Positions 18,592 through 34,478 are shown, counted from the first letter of the stretch. The stretch: DNA of 64,000 nt from Deinococcus sp. YIM 134068 (GCF_036543075.1 NZ_JAZHPF010000002.1:372001-436000); one strand, 5' to 3'. Translations and numbers: made by a program. The notes: generated from the sequence alone by a model not told the origin.

Positions 18592-19863
18592 CTAAACGGG
18601 AGCTGCCCCTGTCTCGGGCACCCGCCGGACCTTCCGCAGCACGAACCCCGACTCCGGCAGCGCGGGAATGCGGTTCAGGCGCACCGTCAGGTCCTGCCGG
18701 GGCACCTCATACGCCAATTCGCGGGCGAGCAGGCGGGTCCCCGCGTTCATCAGCGCGACCGTGATCCGCTCGCCCGGACAGCGGTGGTGCCGGACGTACT
18801 CGCTTCCGCCCTGGGGGATGAAGGTGAAGGCATCCCCGTCCCAGGCCAGGAACCGCTCGGGCCGGAACTCGTCGGGGTCCGCCCATACCCGCCCGTCGTG
18901 GTTCGTGCCGTACAGGTCGAGGATCGCCAGCGCGTTCTTCGGAAAGGCGTGCCCCCGCCACTCGAACCCCTCGCGCACCCGCGCGGCCAGCGTCGGGATG
19001 AAGGGATAGACGCGCCGGACCTCGTGCGTGAACGCCTCGGCATAGGCCGGGTCCCCCCCGGCGACCCGCGCCCGCTCCTCCGGGTGGTCGTGGAGCGCGA
19101 GCGCCGCGAAGGTGAGATACCGCGACACGGCGACGGTGGGACGCAGGATGTTGATGAGTTCGCTGACGGCGGTGGACGGGTCGAGCAGGGCACCGTCCGG
19201 CCCCCGGAACAGCGCGACGCGGCGCAGCGCCGACCCCTCTGGGGGGTCCAGGGTTCCCGCGCGCACCCGCTCGATAAGGTCCCCGAGCCACGCCTCCCCG
19301 CGCCGACGCCCCAGGAGGCCCCGCCAGTACCGGGGACCGACGGCCACCGGGGCGTCGAACATCGCCACGAAGTCCGAGGCGCGCAGGCGAAGCTCCGCGT
19401 TGGGGAGCGGCACGCCCGCCCAGTCGCACACGGCGCGGCACAGCACGTCCTCGATCTCCCGGAGAAAGTGGACCTCCCCTTGCGTCTCCCAGCGGACGGC
19501 CCGCGCGTGCCAGGCCCGCGTGAACTCGCGCACCAGCGCCTCGACCGGCCCCTCCTCCAGCAGGAAGAGAAAGAGGCTCTTGCGCCAGCGGTGGGTCTCC
19601 CCGTCGTGGATGTGTACGGTCTCCGCACCGAAGATCGGCTTCCTGACTCGCAGCGGCAGGGCACCCCCGCGCCGGAAGCGGTCCTGGTCGTAGAACAGTC
19701 TCGCGGTCTCGGCACCGCGCAGAAAGATGAGGTCGAGCGGCCCGGCGTGAACGGTGAACACGTCCGTCTCCAGCCGGGCACACGTCTCGGAGATGAAGGG
19801 GTAGCCGCGTGTGAGCATTCCCGACGCGACCTGAAGGGGGCTGATGTGGGGCGTGGGATGCAC
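18592..19863 (-). CDS. Cytochrome P450, CYP152 (fatty-acid peroxygenase) type
   Basis: A 423-residue P450. The heme ligand is C362 in HHRCPGERITVALMN, and the ExxR motif is E281-R284 (EVRR). The I helix lacks the usual acid-alcohol pair and instead has R241-P242 (NILRPTVAVSRY). That is the hallmark of CYP152 peroxygenases such as BSbeta, SPalpha and OleT, where the fatty-acid carboxylate binds the Arg and peroxide replaces reductase and oxygen. The predicted reaction is hydroxylation (or decarboxylation) of a fatty acid with hydrogen peroxide. GGAGG lies nine bases before the ATG. No redox partner gene is nearby, which agrees. Confidence 0.9.
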   Translation of the reverse strand: MHPTPHISPLQVASGMLTRGYPFISETCARLETDVFTVHAGPLDLIFLRGAETARLFYDQDRFRRGGALPLRVRKPIFGAETVHIHDGETHRWRKSLFLFLLEEGPVEALVREFTRAWHARAVRWETQGEVHFLREIEDVLCRAVCDWAGVPLPNAELRLRASDFVAMFDAPVAVGPRYWRGLLGRRRGEAWLGDLIERVRAGTLDPPEGSALRRVALFRGPDGALLDPSTAVSELINILRPTVAVSRYLTFAALALHDHPEERARVAGGDPAYAEAFTHEVRRVYPFIPTLAARVREGFEWRGHAFPKNALAILDLYGTNHDGRVWADPDEFRPERFLAWDGDAFTFIPQGGSEYVRHHRCPGERITVALMNAGTRLLARELAYEVPRQDLTVRLNRIPALPESGFVLRKVRRVPETGAAPV

Positions 19864-20027
19864 GGCGACCTCCGGGGCCTGGGATGAGCAGGAGTGGGGA
19901 AGAGAGTGAGAGCGCCTGACCCTCTGGAGGCCACGCGCCCACCCACGACACTTTTACAGAATTCGGACCCGCCCGCTCCCCTGTCTCAAGAAAGTCCGCC
20001 CCGTCCGCCGGGAGCCGGTGCCCGCCC

Positions 20028-20444
20028 TCACGTCCCCGCGTTCGGCTTCTCCGTTCCTCCCATGTCCTCGCCCCCGAGGGTGCGCCGCAGCGCCGCGTAG
20101 TCGTCGGCGTTGATCTCACCCCGCGCGTACCGCTCACGGGCGATGTCGAGCGCGCGGTCGCTGAAGAAGCGTGCCCGGCCACGCTGCCAGAACTCCTTCG
20201 TCTCTCCCGCCGCCCCACCCGCCGACGCGTGGCGCGGTCCCCACCGACGCCGACGCCGGAAGAGCAGCACCGCGCCCACTCCGAGCAGCAGGAACAGGCC
20301 GAAGCCGGGGCCGTCGTTGTCGTTGTCCGGCCTGAACCCGTACCCGGAGGGGCCGTAAGGGACGGCCTGCTGGGGCACGAACTGCGGGAGGGCGGGGGCC
20401 ACCTGAACCTGGGCGGGCGTGGCGTTGTTGATGATGACATCCAT
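20028..20444 (-). CDS. SHOCT-domain membrane protein
   Basis: A 138-residue protein. The N-terminal 45 residues are Pro/Gln-rich. One membrane segment follows (FGLFLLLGVGAVLLF) with Arg-rich stop-transfer RRRRR. The C-terminus ends in a SHOCT motif (ARERYARGEINADDYAALRR). SHOCT domains are short oligomerisation modules at the ends of many membrane proteins; the function here is unknown. The ATG at 20444 has AAGGAG ten bases upstream. It is divergent from the DUF2231-Rieske gene across 241 bases. Confidence 0.8.
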   Translation of the reverse strand: MDVIINNATPAQVQVAPALPQFVPQQAVPYGPSGYGFRPDNDNDGPGFGLFLLLGVGAVLLFRRRRRWGPRHASAGGAAGETKEFWQRGRARFFSDRALDIARERYARGEINADDYAALRRTLGGEDMGGTEKPNAGT

Positions 20445-20685
20445 GTGCTTCTCTCCTTGTCGCTCGGGCGGAGGGAGCGTCCCCCCGCGTGCCCAGAAGG
20501 TAGTTTGGAGCGGGTGAAGCGCAGGTGGAGCGTTTTTGAAGCGGGTGTGAACGGGAGGTGGGTCCGCCAGGCTGGAGAGGCCCCCTCCCCAACCAACAGT
20601 GAAGCCGGGCCTACCCGCCCTGCCTCCGCCCGCCCGTACCTTGAAGACGACGCACCCCTCACACGCCACACCAGGAGGAAGCCGC

Positions 20686-21630
20686 ATGACTGTGACGCGA
20701 GCGCCGGACCCCGCCCCCCACGACGACCCGCCCCGCTACGACCGCACCGTGGACCCCGCCGAGAAGATCATCGCCTCGCAGGCGTGGCTGGACGCCGCCG
20801 CCGAGCCGCTGCAACGGGCCATCGTCGGCCTGTACGAGCGCGGCGGGAAGGTCGGGCAGCGGGTGGAAGACTTCCTCCACGGCAAATACATCGGCACGCC
20901 CCTGCATCCCATCCTCGTGACCATCCCCATCGGGGCGTGGTCGGTGGCCGCTGTGCTCGATCTGATGGAGCTGCGGGGTCGCAAGGACGTGCGGGCCGGG
21001 GCGGACCTAGCGGTGGCAATTGGGCTGGTGGGAGGGATGGCCGCCATCGCCACGGGCTGGACCGACTGGGCGCGCAGCGGCGACTCCCCCATCAAGCGGC
21101 GGGTGGGCTTCGTCCACGGCAGCCTCAACGAGTCGGCCTTCCTGCTGTACGCGGGGTCGTACCTCCTGCGCGGAGGGCGGGCGAGGGCGACGGCGCGCGG
21201 GCTGGGCTTTCTCGCCTACACCATCTCCGGCATGAGCGCGCACCTGGGCGGCACCCTCGTCTACAAGGAGGGCCTGGGCGTCTCGCACACGGCGGGGCAG
21301 CGGCCCCCGGACGAGTTCGTGCCCGTGCTGGCCGACGCCGATCTTCCCGAGAACGTGCCCACCCGCGTCAAGGCGGGCGAGGTGCCCGTCCTCCTCGTGC
21401 GGCAGGGCGAACATATCCACGCCCTCGCGGAGACGTGTTCCCACCTCGGCGGACCGCTGAGCGAGGGAAGGATCGAGGGCGACGCCATCCGCTGTCCGTG
21501 GCACGGCAGCCTCTTCCGCCTCTCGGACGGGTACGTGCTGGAAAGCCCATCGGCCCACGCGCAGCCGTGCTTCCTGACCCGCGTGCAGGGCGGGCAGATT
21601 GAGGTGAGGCCGGGGCGCTCGCCGGACTGA
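20686..21630 (+). CDS. DUF2231 membrane protein fused to a Rieske [2Fe-2S] domain
   Basis: A 314-residue fusion. Residues 25-200 are a DUF2231-type membrane region with about four segments (PLHPILVTIPIGAWSVAAV, GLVGGMAAIATGWTDW). Residues 210-310 are a Rieske domain with cluster ligands C251-x-H253 and C270-x2-H273 (CSHLGG, CPWHG). The Rieske part resembles the ferredoxin-like subunits of oxygenases. The fusion implies membrane-linked electron transfer, but the partner is unknown. AGGAGGA six bases before ATG 20686 fixes the start. The first 30 residues of the longer frame are rejected. Confidence 0.88.
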   Translation: MTVTRAPDPAPHDDPPRYDRTVDPAEKIIASQAWLDAAAEPLQRAIVGLYERGGKVGQRVEDFLHGKYIGTPLHPILVTIPIGAWSVAAVLDLMELRGRKDVRAGADLAVAIGLVGGMAAIATGWTDWARSGDSPIKRRVGFVHGSLNESAFLLYAGSYLLRGGRARATARGLGFLAYTISGMSAHLGGTLVYKEGLGVSHTAGQRPPDEFVPVLADADLPENVPTRVKAGEVPVLLVRQGEHIHALAETCSHLGGPLSEGRIEGDAIRCPWHGSLFRLSDGYVLESPSAHAQPCFLTRVQGGQIEVRPGRSPD

Positions 21631-21659
21631 GGCCGAGCTGGGGATGATGGCCCCCCTAG

Positions 21660-21730
21660 AAAGCAGAAGGTCGAAGGCGGAAGGTAGGGGCACTCGTGGT
21701 TGGCCTTCCGCCTTTCGCCTTCGGCCTCCT
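21660..21730. repeat. GAAGGCGGAAGG inverted repeat
   Basis: AGAAGGTCGAAGGCGGAAGG on the left is mirrored by CCTTCCGCCTTTCGCCTTC on the right, giving an imperfect long hairpin between the Rieske and SPFH genes. It may double as a terminator for the former. A GCTGAAGGTAGAAAG fragment at the end of the trans-sulfuration gene is similar. Confidence 0.55.
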
Positions 21731-21757
21731 AGCTCCCAACTCTTTTTGCTCTCAATG

Positions 21758-21765
21758 TGATATCA
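21758..21765 (+). promoter_or_regulatory. TGATATCA palindrome in the SPFH/RHH promoter
   Basis: An AT-rich stretch with a perfect 8-base palindrome contains a TATCAT -10-like box (21761-21766) and is followed by TTTTGATA and AGGAGGA. It lies 18 bases before the SPFH ATG. Short palindromes of this kind suit ribbon-helix-helix dimers, so the downstream Arc-like protein may bind here (inference). Confidence 0.5.
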
Positions 21766-21783
21766 TTTTGATAGGAGGAAGAC

Positions 21784-22698
21784 ATGGACAAACTGCAACA
21801 GCCGCCCGTCACCGTCGGTCCGCAGGGGGGCGTGTCGCCGCAGGCTGGGGTGGCGAGCGTGGAACGGCGGGCCTTCGGGCTGCCGGGAGTGCCCGCCGTG
21901 GTGCTCTGGATAGTGGCGGCGATGCTGGCGCTGTGGCTGCTGGCGGCGGGTCAGGCTCTCCTTGCCGCCCTGCTGGGGCTATTGGTCGTCGTCGCGCTGT
22001 TCGGCTTTTTCATCGTGCAGCCCAATCAGGCGAGCGTCCTCACCCTCTTCGGGCGCTACGTGGGCACGGAACGGCGCAACGGCTTTTACTGGACCAATCC
22101 CTTCACGGCCCGCAGGCGGGTGTCGCTCCGCATCCGCAACTTCAACTCCGAGCGGCTCAAGGTGAACGACCAGATGGGCAATCCCATCGAGATTGCCGCC
22201 GTCATCGTGTGGCGGGTGGTGGACACGGCGCGGGCGGTCTTCGACGTGGAGGACTACAGCGAGTTCGTGGCGATCCAATCGGAGACGGCGCTGCGCCACC
22301 TCGCCGCGCAGTACCCCTACGACGACTACGAGGGCATGGCCTTCTCGCTGCGCGGCAACCCCGACGAGGTGGCCGACGCGCTGGGGCTGGAACTGGCGAC
22401 CCGGCTGCGCCACGCTGGGGTGGAGGTGCTCGAAGCGCGGCTCTCGCACCTCGCCTACGCGCCGGAGATCGCCGGGGCGATGCTCCAGCGCCAGCAGGCG
22501 AGCGCGATCATCGCCGCCCGGCAGCAGATCGTGCAGGGGGCAGTGGGCATGGTCGAGATGGCCCTCAAGCAGCTTTCCGAGCAAAACATCGTGCGGCTGG
22601 ACGAGGAGCGCAAGGCCCAGATGGTCAGCAATCTCCTCGTCGTCCTCACCAGCGAGCGCGGCACCCAGCCCGTCGTCAACGCTGGGAGCCTGTATTGA
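21784..22698 (+). CDS. SPFH (band-7/stomatin-like) membrane protein
   Basis: A 304-residue protein. Two adjacent membrane segments occupy about residues 30-77. An SPFH domain follows at about 80-260, starting [20 protein letters not shown], with [19 protein letters not shown] and [19 protein letters not shown] at the end. SPFH proteins form oligomeric membrane assemblies that organise microdomains and proteases. AGGAGGA seven bases before the ATG fixes the start. A small Arc-like gene follows after six bases. This pairing recurs in bacterial genomes and suggests a shared operon. Confidence 0.9.
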   Translation: MDKLQQPPVTVGPQGGVSPQAGVASVERRAFGLPGVPAVVLWIVAAMLALWLLAAGQALLAALLGLLVVVALFGFFIVQPNQASVLTLFGRYVGTERRNGFYWTNPFTARRRVSLRIRNFNSERLKVNDQMGNPIEIAAVIVWRVVDTARAVFDVEDYSEFVAIQSETALRHLAAQYPYDDYEGMAFSLRGNPDEVADALGLELATRLRHAGVEVLEARLSHLAYAPEIAGAMLQRQQASAIIAARQQIVQGAVGMVEMALKQLSEQNIVRLDEERKAQMVSNLLVVLTSERGTQPVVNAGSLY

Positions 22699-22704
22699 GC
22701 CGCC

Positions 22705-22896
<192 letters not shown>

Positions 22897-22905
22897 TAGC
22901 GGTGG

Positions 22906-23015
22906 CCTGACAAGTTGAGGTGCTTCCCCTCAATTTGTCAGGCCCGAGCGGAGCGAGCAACCGTGGCAGTGAGCGGTCGGAGTGGAGTTGATGGGGGTGC
23001 CCTCCTCCCATCAAC
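22906..23015. repeat. Two-hairpin intergenic element
   Basis: Arm CCTGACAAGTTGAGG (22906-22920) pairs with CCTCAATTTGTCAGG (22928-22942) over 15 bases with one G-T wobble and a seven-base loop. A second perfect hairpin has GTTGATGGG (22987-22995) and CCCATCAAC (23007-23015). Between them is the quasi-repetitive CGAGCGGAGCGAGCAACC. It lies downstream of the Arc-like gene. It could be a terminator, a small repetitive element or a structured RNA. Confidence 0.6.
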
Positions 23016-23067
23016 GGAACGGAGGACCGCGATGAGAAGGGGAGACGGAAAATCTTCCAAAGTCGAA

Positions 23068-23094
23068 GGGCGGCCCGCCGGAATGGGGCCGCCC
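23068..23094. terminator. Bidirectional terminator hairpin
   Basis: GGGCGGC (23068-23074) pairs with GCCGCCC (23088-23094). TCTTCT follows on the plus side and TTCGACTTTGG on the minus side. It lies between the convergent Arc-like and KGG genes, 28 bases past the KGG stop. Confidence 0.65.
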
Positions 23095-23121
23095 TCTTCT
23101 CGTGTGGTTCGGAAACTCGCG

Positions 23122-23334
23122 CTACTCCCCGGTCCGCCGCGCCGCACGTCCGCCGCGTGAGACCTGACCGCCCTTGCGGCCCGCCTCGCGCGCCTCCTCC
23201 GAGGTGAATCGGTGGGCGTTGCCGCTCTGGTGCGCCGCACGTCCGCCGAGGCTGGCGATTTCACGCTGCCGCGTCGCGTCCATCGCCGCGAAGCCACGTC
23301 GGGCGGGGCCGCTGTTCTTCTCTAGTCTCGTCAT
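23122..23334 (-). CDS. KGG-repeat stress protein (Con-10-like)
   Basis: A 70-residue basic, low-complexity protein with KGG-type repeats: REIASLGGRAAHQ, then TSEEAREAGRKGGQVSRGG. This is the stress-induced bacterial KGG motif, seen in YciG/GsiB and fungal Con-10-like proteins, which are hydrophilic proteins induced by dehydration or general stress. GAGGAGAA upstream supports ATG 23334; an internal ATG at residue 18 is possible. In a Deinococcus-like host a desiccation role is reasonable but inferred. Confidence 0.85.
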   Translation of the reverse strand: MTRLEKNSGPARRGFAAMDATRQREIASLGGRAAHQSGNAHRFTSEEAREAGRKGGQVSRGGRAARRTGE

Positions 23335-23547
23335 CTGCTTCTCCTCTCAGGTCCGCCGCCTTGACGACGGGGCGGGTCAACGTCGCTGACCAACGCCCCA
23401 ATTCTGGACGGCGGCTCGGCAGTAGCCCGCAGAGGCAGCTAAAGTCGCGCTTGGACGAACCTGGGTGTCTTGCGAGAGGGGAGTGAAGACGACTCCACTG
23501 GGTTCTCATTCAAGGGGGAGGTGCGGGGACCGGACCGCCAACGCCAG

Positions 23548-26500
23548 TCAGGCCGCCGGGAGCGTGAAGAAGAAGGTGGACCCCTCGCCCGGCGTGCTCT
23601 CTAGCCACAGCCGCCCGCCGTGTCCCTCGACGATCTTCTTGCACACGGCGAGGCCGATGCCCGTCCCCTCGAACTCCTCCCGGCCATGCAGGCGCTGGAA
23701 GATGACGAAGATGCGCTCGAAATACTGCGTCTCGATCCCGAGGCCGTTGTCCGAGACCGCGAAACGCCAGAACTCGCCCTCGCGCTGGGCCGTGACGTGG
23801 ACCTGCGGCGGCACCTCCTCGCGGCGGTACTTGAGGGCGTTGGAGATCAGGTTTTGCAGCAGTTGGTCGAGCCGCCCCGCGTCGGCGAGGACGCGCGGCA
23901 GTGGCCCCCGGCGAAGCTGGCCGCCCAGCGCCCCCACCTCCTCCGTGAGGCGGCGGGCCACGGCGTCGAAGACGGCCTCCGCGTCGGTCTCGTCGTTCTG
24001 GCGGGGGCGGGTATTCAGGCGCGAGAAGCCCAGCAGGTCGTCCACCAGCCGCTTCATGTGCTGGCCGTTCTCGACGATCTGCCGGAGGTAGACCTGCCCG
24101 CGCTCGTCGAGCCGCTCCTCGTAGCGGCGCAGGGTGAGTTCGGCGAAGCTCGTCACCGCGCGCAGGGGCGCTTGCAGGTCGTGGGAGGCGACGTAGGCGA
24201 ACTGCTCCAGCTCGGCGTTGCTGCGCCTGAGTTCCTCGTTGCTGCGCCGAAGCCGCTCCTCGGCCTCCCGGCGCTCGGTCACGTCCTTGACCAGACCCAC
24301 GACCCGCACGACCTCGCCCCCCGCCCCCCGGAAGAGATGCCCGTCGGCCTCGACCTCGCGCACGTCACCGCCCCGGCGGACGATCCGGAAGTTCGCCTGG
24401 AGGGGACCGTGCCCAAGCAGCGCGCGGACCACCGCCTCACGGAAGGGGGCGCGGTCCTCCGGGTGGATCAGGCGTCCGGTCCAGTCGCTCGGCCCGCCCG
24501 TCAGCTCCTCCGGCGGGTAGCCCGTGATGGCCTCCACCGGGCCGCCGTAGACGATCTCGCCCGCCTCGGCGTTCCAGTCGTACAGCAGGTGCCCGGACCC
24601 CTGCACCGCCACCTCGTACCGCTCGCGCCACTCGGCGACCTCACGGGTGCGCCGCGCGAGGTCGGCCACCCCCCGCGCCCCCTCCAGCGCGATGCCCAGG
24701 CTGCCCACCACGGCCTCCATGACCGCCCGCTCGGTCCCCGCCCAGCGCCGGGGTTCGAACACGCACGCGACGAACACGCCCACCGGCTCCCCGTGGACGA
24801 GAACGGGCAGCGAGGCGACCGTGTTGATGTGGTCCACCATATCCGGGGTCGTGTCGGTCCCCTTGGCGTACTCGTCCTGATACAGCGGCTCGCGGGTGTG
24901 CCACGGCACATGCAGGGAGCGGGTTGTCCCGAAGTCCAGCCCCGCGTCGATGGTGGCCTGGAGGTCGGCGTGGCCCACGCTCCCCACCTGTACCCGGTTG
25001 CGCCACAGCGTCCCCTCCAGCTCGTAGTACAGGGCGTAGCCGGGCGGCAGCATGGAGAGGACGACCTCCTGCGCCCGGCGGACGAGTGCGTACGGGTCGG
25101 CGCGCAGGCCCACGTCGCGCGTCAGCTCGGCGAAGCCCTCCAGGGCCGCCGTGCGCGCCTCCAGTTCCCGGTTCTGGAGGGCGAGCCGGGAGGCCGCCTC
25201 CGCCCGCTCCAGCGACAGGCCCAGGCTGCGCCCCACCGCCTGAAGGACCGCCCGCTCCCGCTCGGACCACGCGCGGGCGTCCCGCGTCCCGGTGGCGAGC
25301 AGGCCGCGCGGCTCCCCGCCCACGAAGTACGGGTACAGGGCGACCGCCCCGTAGGCCTCGGTGTGGGCCACCTCCTCGCGCGCGGGGTCCCAGCCGGGCA
25401 CGAAGAGCGGCCCGCGCTCCTCCACCGCCTGCCGGAAGCTCGGCGCGTCCCGCCCCACGCCCGCCGAGATGCTGGCCGCCACCTCCGGGGAGATGTCCCC
25501 CGACCACGCCCGCGCCCGCCACAACTCGCCCTCCAGCTCGTAGTACGCCACGCTCACGTCGCCCAGGTTGGCGCGCAGCACCGCGCCCGCCTGCCGCGCG
25601 AGCGCCAGCACGCCCGTCTCGCTGCCCACCGCCTCGGCAAAGGCCACGAAGGCGTCGAGCGCCGCCGACTCCTCCGCCAGCCGTTGCGCCGCCGCCGCCC
25701 GCTCCAGCGCCAGCCCCAGGGTGTCCGCCGCCCGCCGCAGCAGCCGCCGTCCCGCCTCGCTCCAGGCAGCGGGACCGGCGGGCCGCCACACCACCAGAAA
25801 GCCCTCCAGCGTTCCGTCGGGCGTGCGAATCGGCTCGAAGCCGCCCGCCAGCGCCGGGAACGAGGGGAGGCTCCCCGGCTCCGCCCGGTAGTCGTCCAGG
25901 TACAGGCCGCGCCCCTCCCGCGCCGCGCGGCAGAGCAGCGGAGTCTCGCCGAGCCGCAGACCGGGCCGGGTCATGTAGGCGGTGATGGCTTCGGGCGTGT
26001 CGCCCCAGATCGTCGGCAGCCGGATGCCCGCGTCGTCGGTGGGGGGGCCGTCGAGCCGCACGACCAGCATGCTCCGCGCCCCCAGGGCCGGGCCGATCAG
26101 GTCGAGCGCCAGCCGCGACACCTCCTCGGGCGTCGCCGCCCGTTGCAGCGCGTCCGCCACCGCCGCGATGAGTTCGGCGTTCCGGCGCGCCTCCACCTCC
26201 CGTTCGAGCGTGGCGTCCGTGCCCATCTCCGCGTCCACCGTGAAGACCCACGGGCCGAGGGGGTCCTCCCCGGCGGGCCGGGCGTGCAGCCGGAAGGGTC
26301 GGTCCACGCCCGCCCGGTCACGCAGCCGGTACTCGCCCGCGAACTCGTCCCCTCCCAAACGCGCCGCCTGCCAGCGGGCCAGCGCCTCCGCCCGCTCCTC
26401 GGGGTGCAGGAGGTCGGAAAAGGTCAGGCCCGGCACCCCCGCTGCGTCCGGTCCGGCATAGTCCCGCCAGACGCGATTCACGAAGGTCAGCCTGCCCTCC

Positions 26501-26598
26501 GCGTCCGTGAGCCACACGGGGAGGGGCAGCGCGTCGTAGGGGTGGGGGGTGACGGCGGGAGCCTGCTCGTCCACCACGTGCCCCTGACCGGAATCCAT
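23548..26598 (-). CDS. Multi-sensor histidine kinase (PAS-GAF-GAF-GAF-PAS-HisKA)
   Basis: A 1016-residue soluble kinase. In order: a PAS domain (about 20-130), three GAF-like domains (about 150-310, 325-470 and 490-650), a second PAS/PAC domain (about 665-790), HisKA with H806 in [14 protein letters not shown], and a HATPase_c domain ([43 protein letters not shown]). The phytochrome-style HisKA suits phospho-transfer to a separate regulator. There is no receiver domain and no cognate regulator nearby. The ATG at 26598 follows a TAGAAT box by seven bases; the 25-residue longer version is rejected. Confidence 0.93.
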   Translation of the reverse strand: MDSGQGHVVDEQAPAVTPHPYDALPLPVWLTDAEGRLTFVNRVWRDYAGPDAAGVPGLTFSDLLHPEERAEALARWQAARLGGDEFAGEYRLRDRAGVDRPFRLHARPAGEDPLGPWVFTVDAEMGTDATLEREVEARRNAELIAAVADALQRAATPEEVSRLALDLIGPALGARSMLVVRLDGPPTDDAGIRLPTIWGDTPEAITAYMTRPGLRLGETPLLCRAAREGRGLYLDDYRAEPGSLPSFPALAGGFEPIRTPDGTLEGFLVVWRPAGPAAWSEAGRRLLRRAADTLGLALERAAAAQRLAEESAALDAFVAFAEAVGSETGVLALARQAGAVLRANLGDVSVAYYELEGELWRARAWSGDISPEVAASISAGVGRDAPSFRQAVEERGPLFVPGWDPAREEVAHTEAYGAVALYPYFVGGEPRGLLATGTRDARAWSERERAVLQAVGRSLGLSLERAEAASRLALQNRELEARTAALEGFAELTRDVGLRADPYALVRRAQEVVLSMLPPGYALYYELEGTLWRNRVQVGSVGHADLQATIDAGLDFGTTRSLHVPWHTREPLYQDEYAKGTDTTPDMVDHINTVASLPVLVHGEPVGVFVACVFEPRRWAGTERAVMEAVVGSLGIALEGARGVADLARRTREVAEWRERYEVAVQGSGHLLYDWNAEAGEIVYGGPVEAITGYPPEELTGGPSDWTGRLIHPEDRAPFREAVVRALLGHGPLQANFRIVRRGGDVREVEADGHLFRGAGGEVVRVVGLVKDVTERREAEERLRRSNEELRRSNAELEQFAYVASHDLQAPLRAVTSFAELTLRRYEERLDERGQVYLRQIVENGQHMKRLVDDLLGFSRLNTRPRQNDETDAEAVFDAVARRLTEEVGALGGQLRRGPLPRVLADAGRLDQLLQNLISNALKYRREEVPPQVHVTAQREGEFWRFAVSDNGLGIETQYFERIFVIFQRLHGREEFEGTGIGLAVCKKIVEGHGGRLWLESTPGEGSTFFFTLPAA

Positions 26599-26605
26599 AG
26601 CCGGG

Positions 26606-26611
26606 ATTCTA
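26606..26611 (-). promoter_or_regulatory. -10 box of a leaderless promoter (multi-sensor kinase)
   Basis: On the minus strand TAGAAT is followed by CCCGGCT (seven bases) and the ATG at 26598. There is no Shine-Dalgarno. Confidence 0.6.
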
Positions 26612-26806
26612 GCGGCGTGGCGCGGCGGTCGGCGGGTGCGGGCCGCAGGTGCCCCCACCGACCCCCCCTTCACCCGACTTCATCCGAACCGCACGCCACC
26701 CAGGAGTCAGCCTCACGTCCCTTCGCCGAACCGGGGCCTGTGCGCCACGTTTCCCGCCGACGATAGGGTCGTCCCGATACCACCGACCGGGTGAAGTCGG
26801 AGGGCC

Positions 26807-26839
26807 GCCCCCGCGTTCGGGCACGGGCCGGGGGCTTTT
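26807..26839 (+). terminator. Orphan plus-strand intrinsic terminator
   Basis: GCCCCCG (26807-26813) pairs with CGGGGGC (26829-26835), directly followed by TTTT. It has the form of a Rho-independent terminator on the plus strand, yet both flanking genes are on the minus strand and the nearest upstream plus-strand gene ends about 3.9 kb away. Confidence 0.5.
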
Positions 26840-26869
26840 GCGTGGCGTGCGGGATGAACGGCAGAGGGA

Positions 26870-26894
26870 GCGCCACCCGGCTCTGGGGTGGCGC
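26870..26894 (-). terminator. gltD terminator hairpin
   Basis: GCGCCACCC (26870-26878) and GGGTGGCGC (26886-26894) form a perfect 9-base stem with a seven-base loop, 17 bases past the gltD stop. No U-run follows. Confidence 0.6.
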
Positions 26895-26911
26895 GCCTCT
26901 CCCTGCCTCCC

Positions 26912-28381
<1,470 letters not shown>

Positions 28382-28475
28382 CCTCACTCCTCCCACACTG
28401 TCTTGATGTTCTGTCTCGGAGCTTGTTTACAAAGGGCGGTGTTGTTGACTTGGGTGCGCTGGGATGGTGTGCCCG

Positions 28476-28519
28476 GTCCCCCCTCCCAACCTCCCCCACA
28501 AGGGGGGAGGGGCAAAAAG
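28476..28519 (+). repeat. C-rich palindromic repeat, copy 2
   Basis: GGTCCCCCCTCCCAACCTCC continues into CCCACAAGGGGGGAGGGG and a CAAAAAG tail. It matches the copies at 6503 (reverse) and 61361. It lies between gltB and gltD inside the operon. Confidence 0.7.
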
Positions 28520-28615
28520 ACGATGTTGCTCGTCTGGCTGGGGGTGGCGCTTCTCACGAGAACACGCCTCGCAGCCCTTTTGTTCTTCTGGTGACTGGAC
28601 GCTGGCGATTTCCCA

Positions 28616-33370
<4,755 letters not shown>

Positions 33371-33480
33371 CGGGGGCACTCCTCTCGGCCTTCGCTCGGC
33401 CTGCGTCCTTGAACTCAAGAATACGAAGACCGCATAAATACGCACTCCAGTTGTCCATCTGTGGTGTACACGACGAAGCG

Positions 33481-33506
33481 GCCCCGCTGAATAGGGTCGG
33501 CGGGGC
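33481..33506 (-). terminator. Hairpin downstream of the APH-like gene
   Basis: GCCCCGC (33481-33487) pairs with GCGGGGC (33500-33506), 25 bases past the stop of the APH-like gene. A smaller CCTCC/GGAGG hairpin lies between. It probably separates that gene from gltB; no U-run is present. Confidence 0.45.
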
Positions 33507-33530
33507 GAATGTCCTCCTGGAAGGAGGGCG

Positions 33531-34472
33531 CTACGAAGACGTGGCGTCCGCCGTCAGCCGCGATACGGCCCCCACGATGGAGGGGAATGCCCGAACCGCG
33601 AACTCGACCTCGTGTGGACGCCGCGCCAGAAAGGCGAGGTTTTCGAGGGCCGCGAGGCAGATCAGGGCGCGGAGGTGCAGGTCCACGCCGCCGGGGAGGG
33701 GACGCCGCCGCCGATACCCTTCCAGACAGGCGGCGCGCTCCGGCGGGTCGAGGTCGAGGACGCCTTCCGCCACATCGAGGAGAAACGGCCCCCAGCCCAG
33801 ACGCCCGAAGTCGATGAGTCGCACCTCGCCCCCGTGCCACAGCAGGTTGCCCGGATGGGCGTCCGCGTGGACGAGGCCCAATCCGCCGGGCACGTCCTCC
33901 ACCGGGTCGAGCAGCGCCGCGAGGGTCGGCCACCCCGCCTCGATCACGCCCGCCTGCTCGTCCGTCATCCGCCCAGGGCCGAGCGTGGCGCGTAGATCGG
34001 CCCACCCTCGCCGGAAGTGCGCGAGGTCATAGGTCGGACGCTCGAAGCCCGGCGGGGGGGTGAAGACCTCCGCCCGCAGGTGCAGCTCGGCGAGGAGTTC
34101 GCCCACCTGCGCCGCCTGCCCGGCGTTCAGGGGTCCCCCCGGCGGCTCGCCGTCCACCCAGGTGAGCAGCGTCGCCAGCGTCTCCCCCTCACCCAGCGGC
34201 ACGACCCACGCGCCCCCCGGCGTGGGCACGGGCCTCGGCAGGGTGGGGCCGTCCGCGCGGGCGAGGTGGTCGAGCCACCGCAACTCCGAGTGCAAGGCCT
34301 GCTCGCCGTGCCGGTCGGCGTCGTGCAGCCGCAGGACGAGGCGCTCCCTCCCGGCGGCCTCCACCCGGAAGACGGTGCTGTCGCTCTCGCCGAGGGGCGT
34401 GAGCAGCGCGTCGGCGTGCCCGTATTCCGTCAGGGCACGCCGCGCGAGGGGGGAGGGGAGGTCGGGGGTCAT
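33531..34472 (-). CDS. APH/HSK-family phosphotransferase (homoserine kinase II-like)
   Basis: A 313-residue kinase-fold protein. The catalytic loop is [15 protein letters not shown] (HxDxxxxN) and the metal-binding motif is [12 protein letters not shown]. The N-lobe has [20 protein letters not shown]. The family covers aminoglycoside, choline, homoserine and other small-molecule kinases; the substrate cannot be assigned, and antibiotic resistance should not be assumed. The ATG at 34472 is six bases after a TAGCCT box. It lies upstream of gltB, separated by a hairpin. Confidence 0.85.
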   Translation of the reverse strand: MTPDLPSPLARRALTEYGHADALLTPLGESDSTVFRVEAAGRERLVLRLHDADRHGEQALHSELRWLDHLARADGPTLPRPVPTPGGAWVVPLGEGETLATLLTWVDGEPPGGPLNAGQAAQVGELLAELHLRAEVFTPPPGFERPTYDLAHFRRGWADLRATLGPGRMTDEQAGVIEAGWPTLAALLDPVEDVPGGLGLVHADAHPGNLLWHGGEVRLIDFGRLGWGPFLLDVAEGVLDLDPPERAACLEGYRRRRPLPGGVDLHLRALICLAALENLAFLARRPHEVEFAVRAFPSIVGAVSRLTADATSS

Positions 34473-34478
34473 GCCCGA

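Larger units (their letters stand above)
26599..26911. other. 313-base intergenic region, gltD to kinase
   Basis: There is no gene. From the gltD side it holds the gltD hairpin terminator (26870-26894), a plus-oriented hairpin with a TTTT tail (26807-26839), and the leaderless promoter of the kinase at 26606. The part at 26640-26800 shows no clear structure. Confidence 0.55.

Noticed and set aside
28382..28615. Possible small gene in the gltB-gltD gap
   Set aside because: The short frames cross the palindromic repeat and lack a start with a ribosome site.
33531..34472. APH-fold gene as an aminoglycoside resistance determinant
   Set aside because: Only general kinase-fold motifs are visible; the family includes many housekeeping kinases and no resistance context is present.
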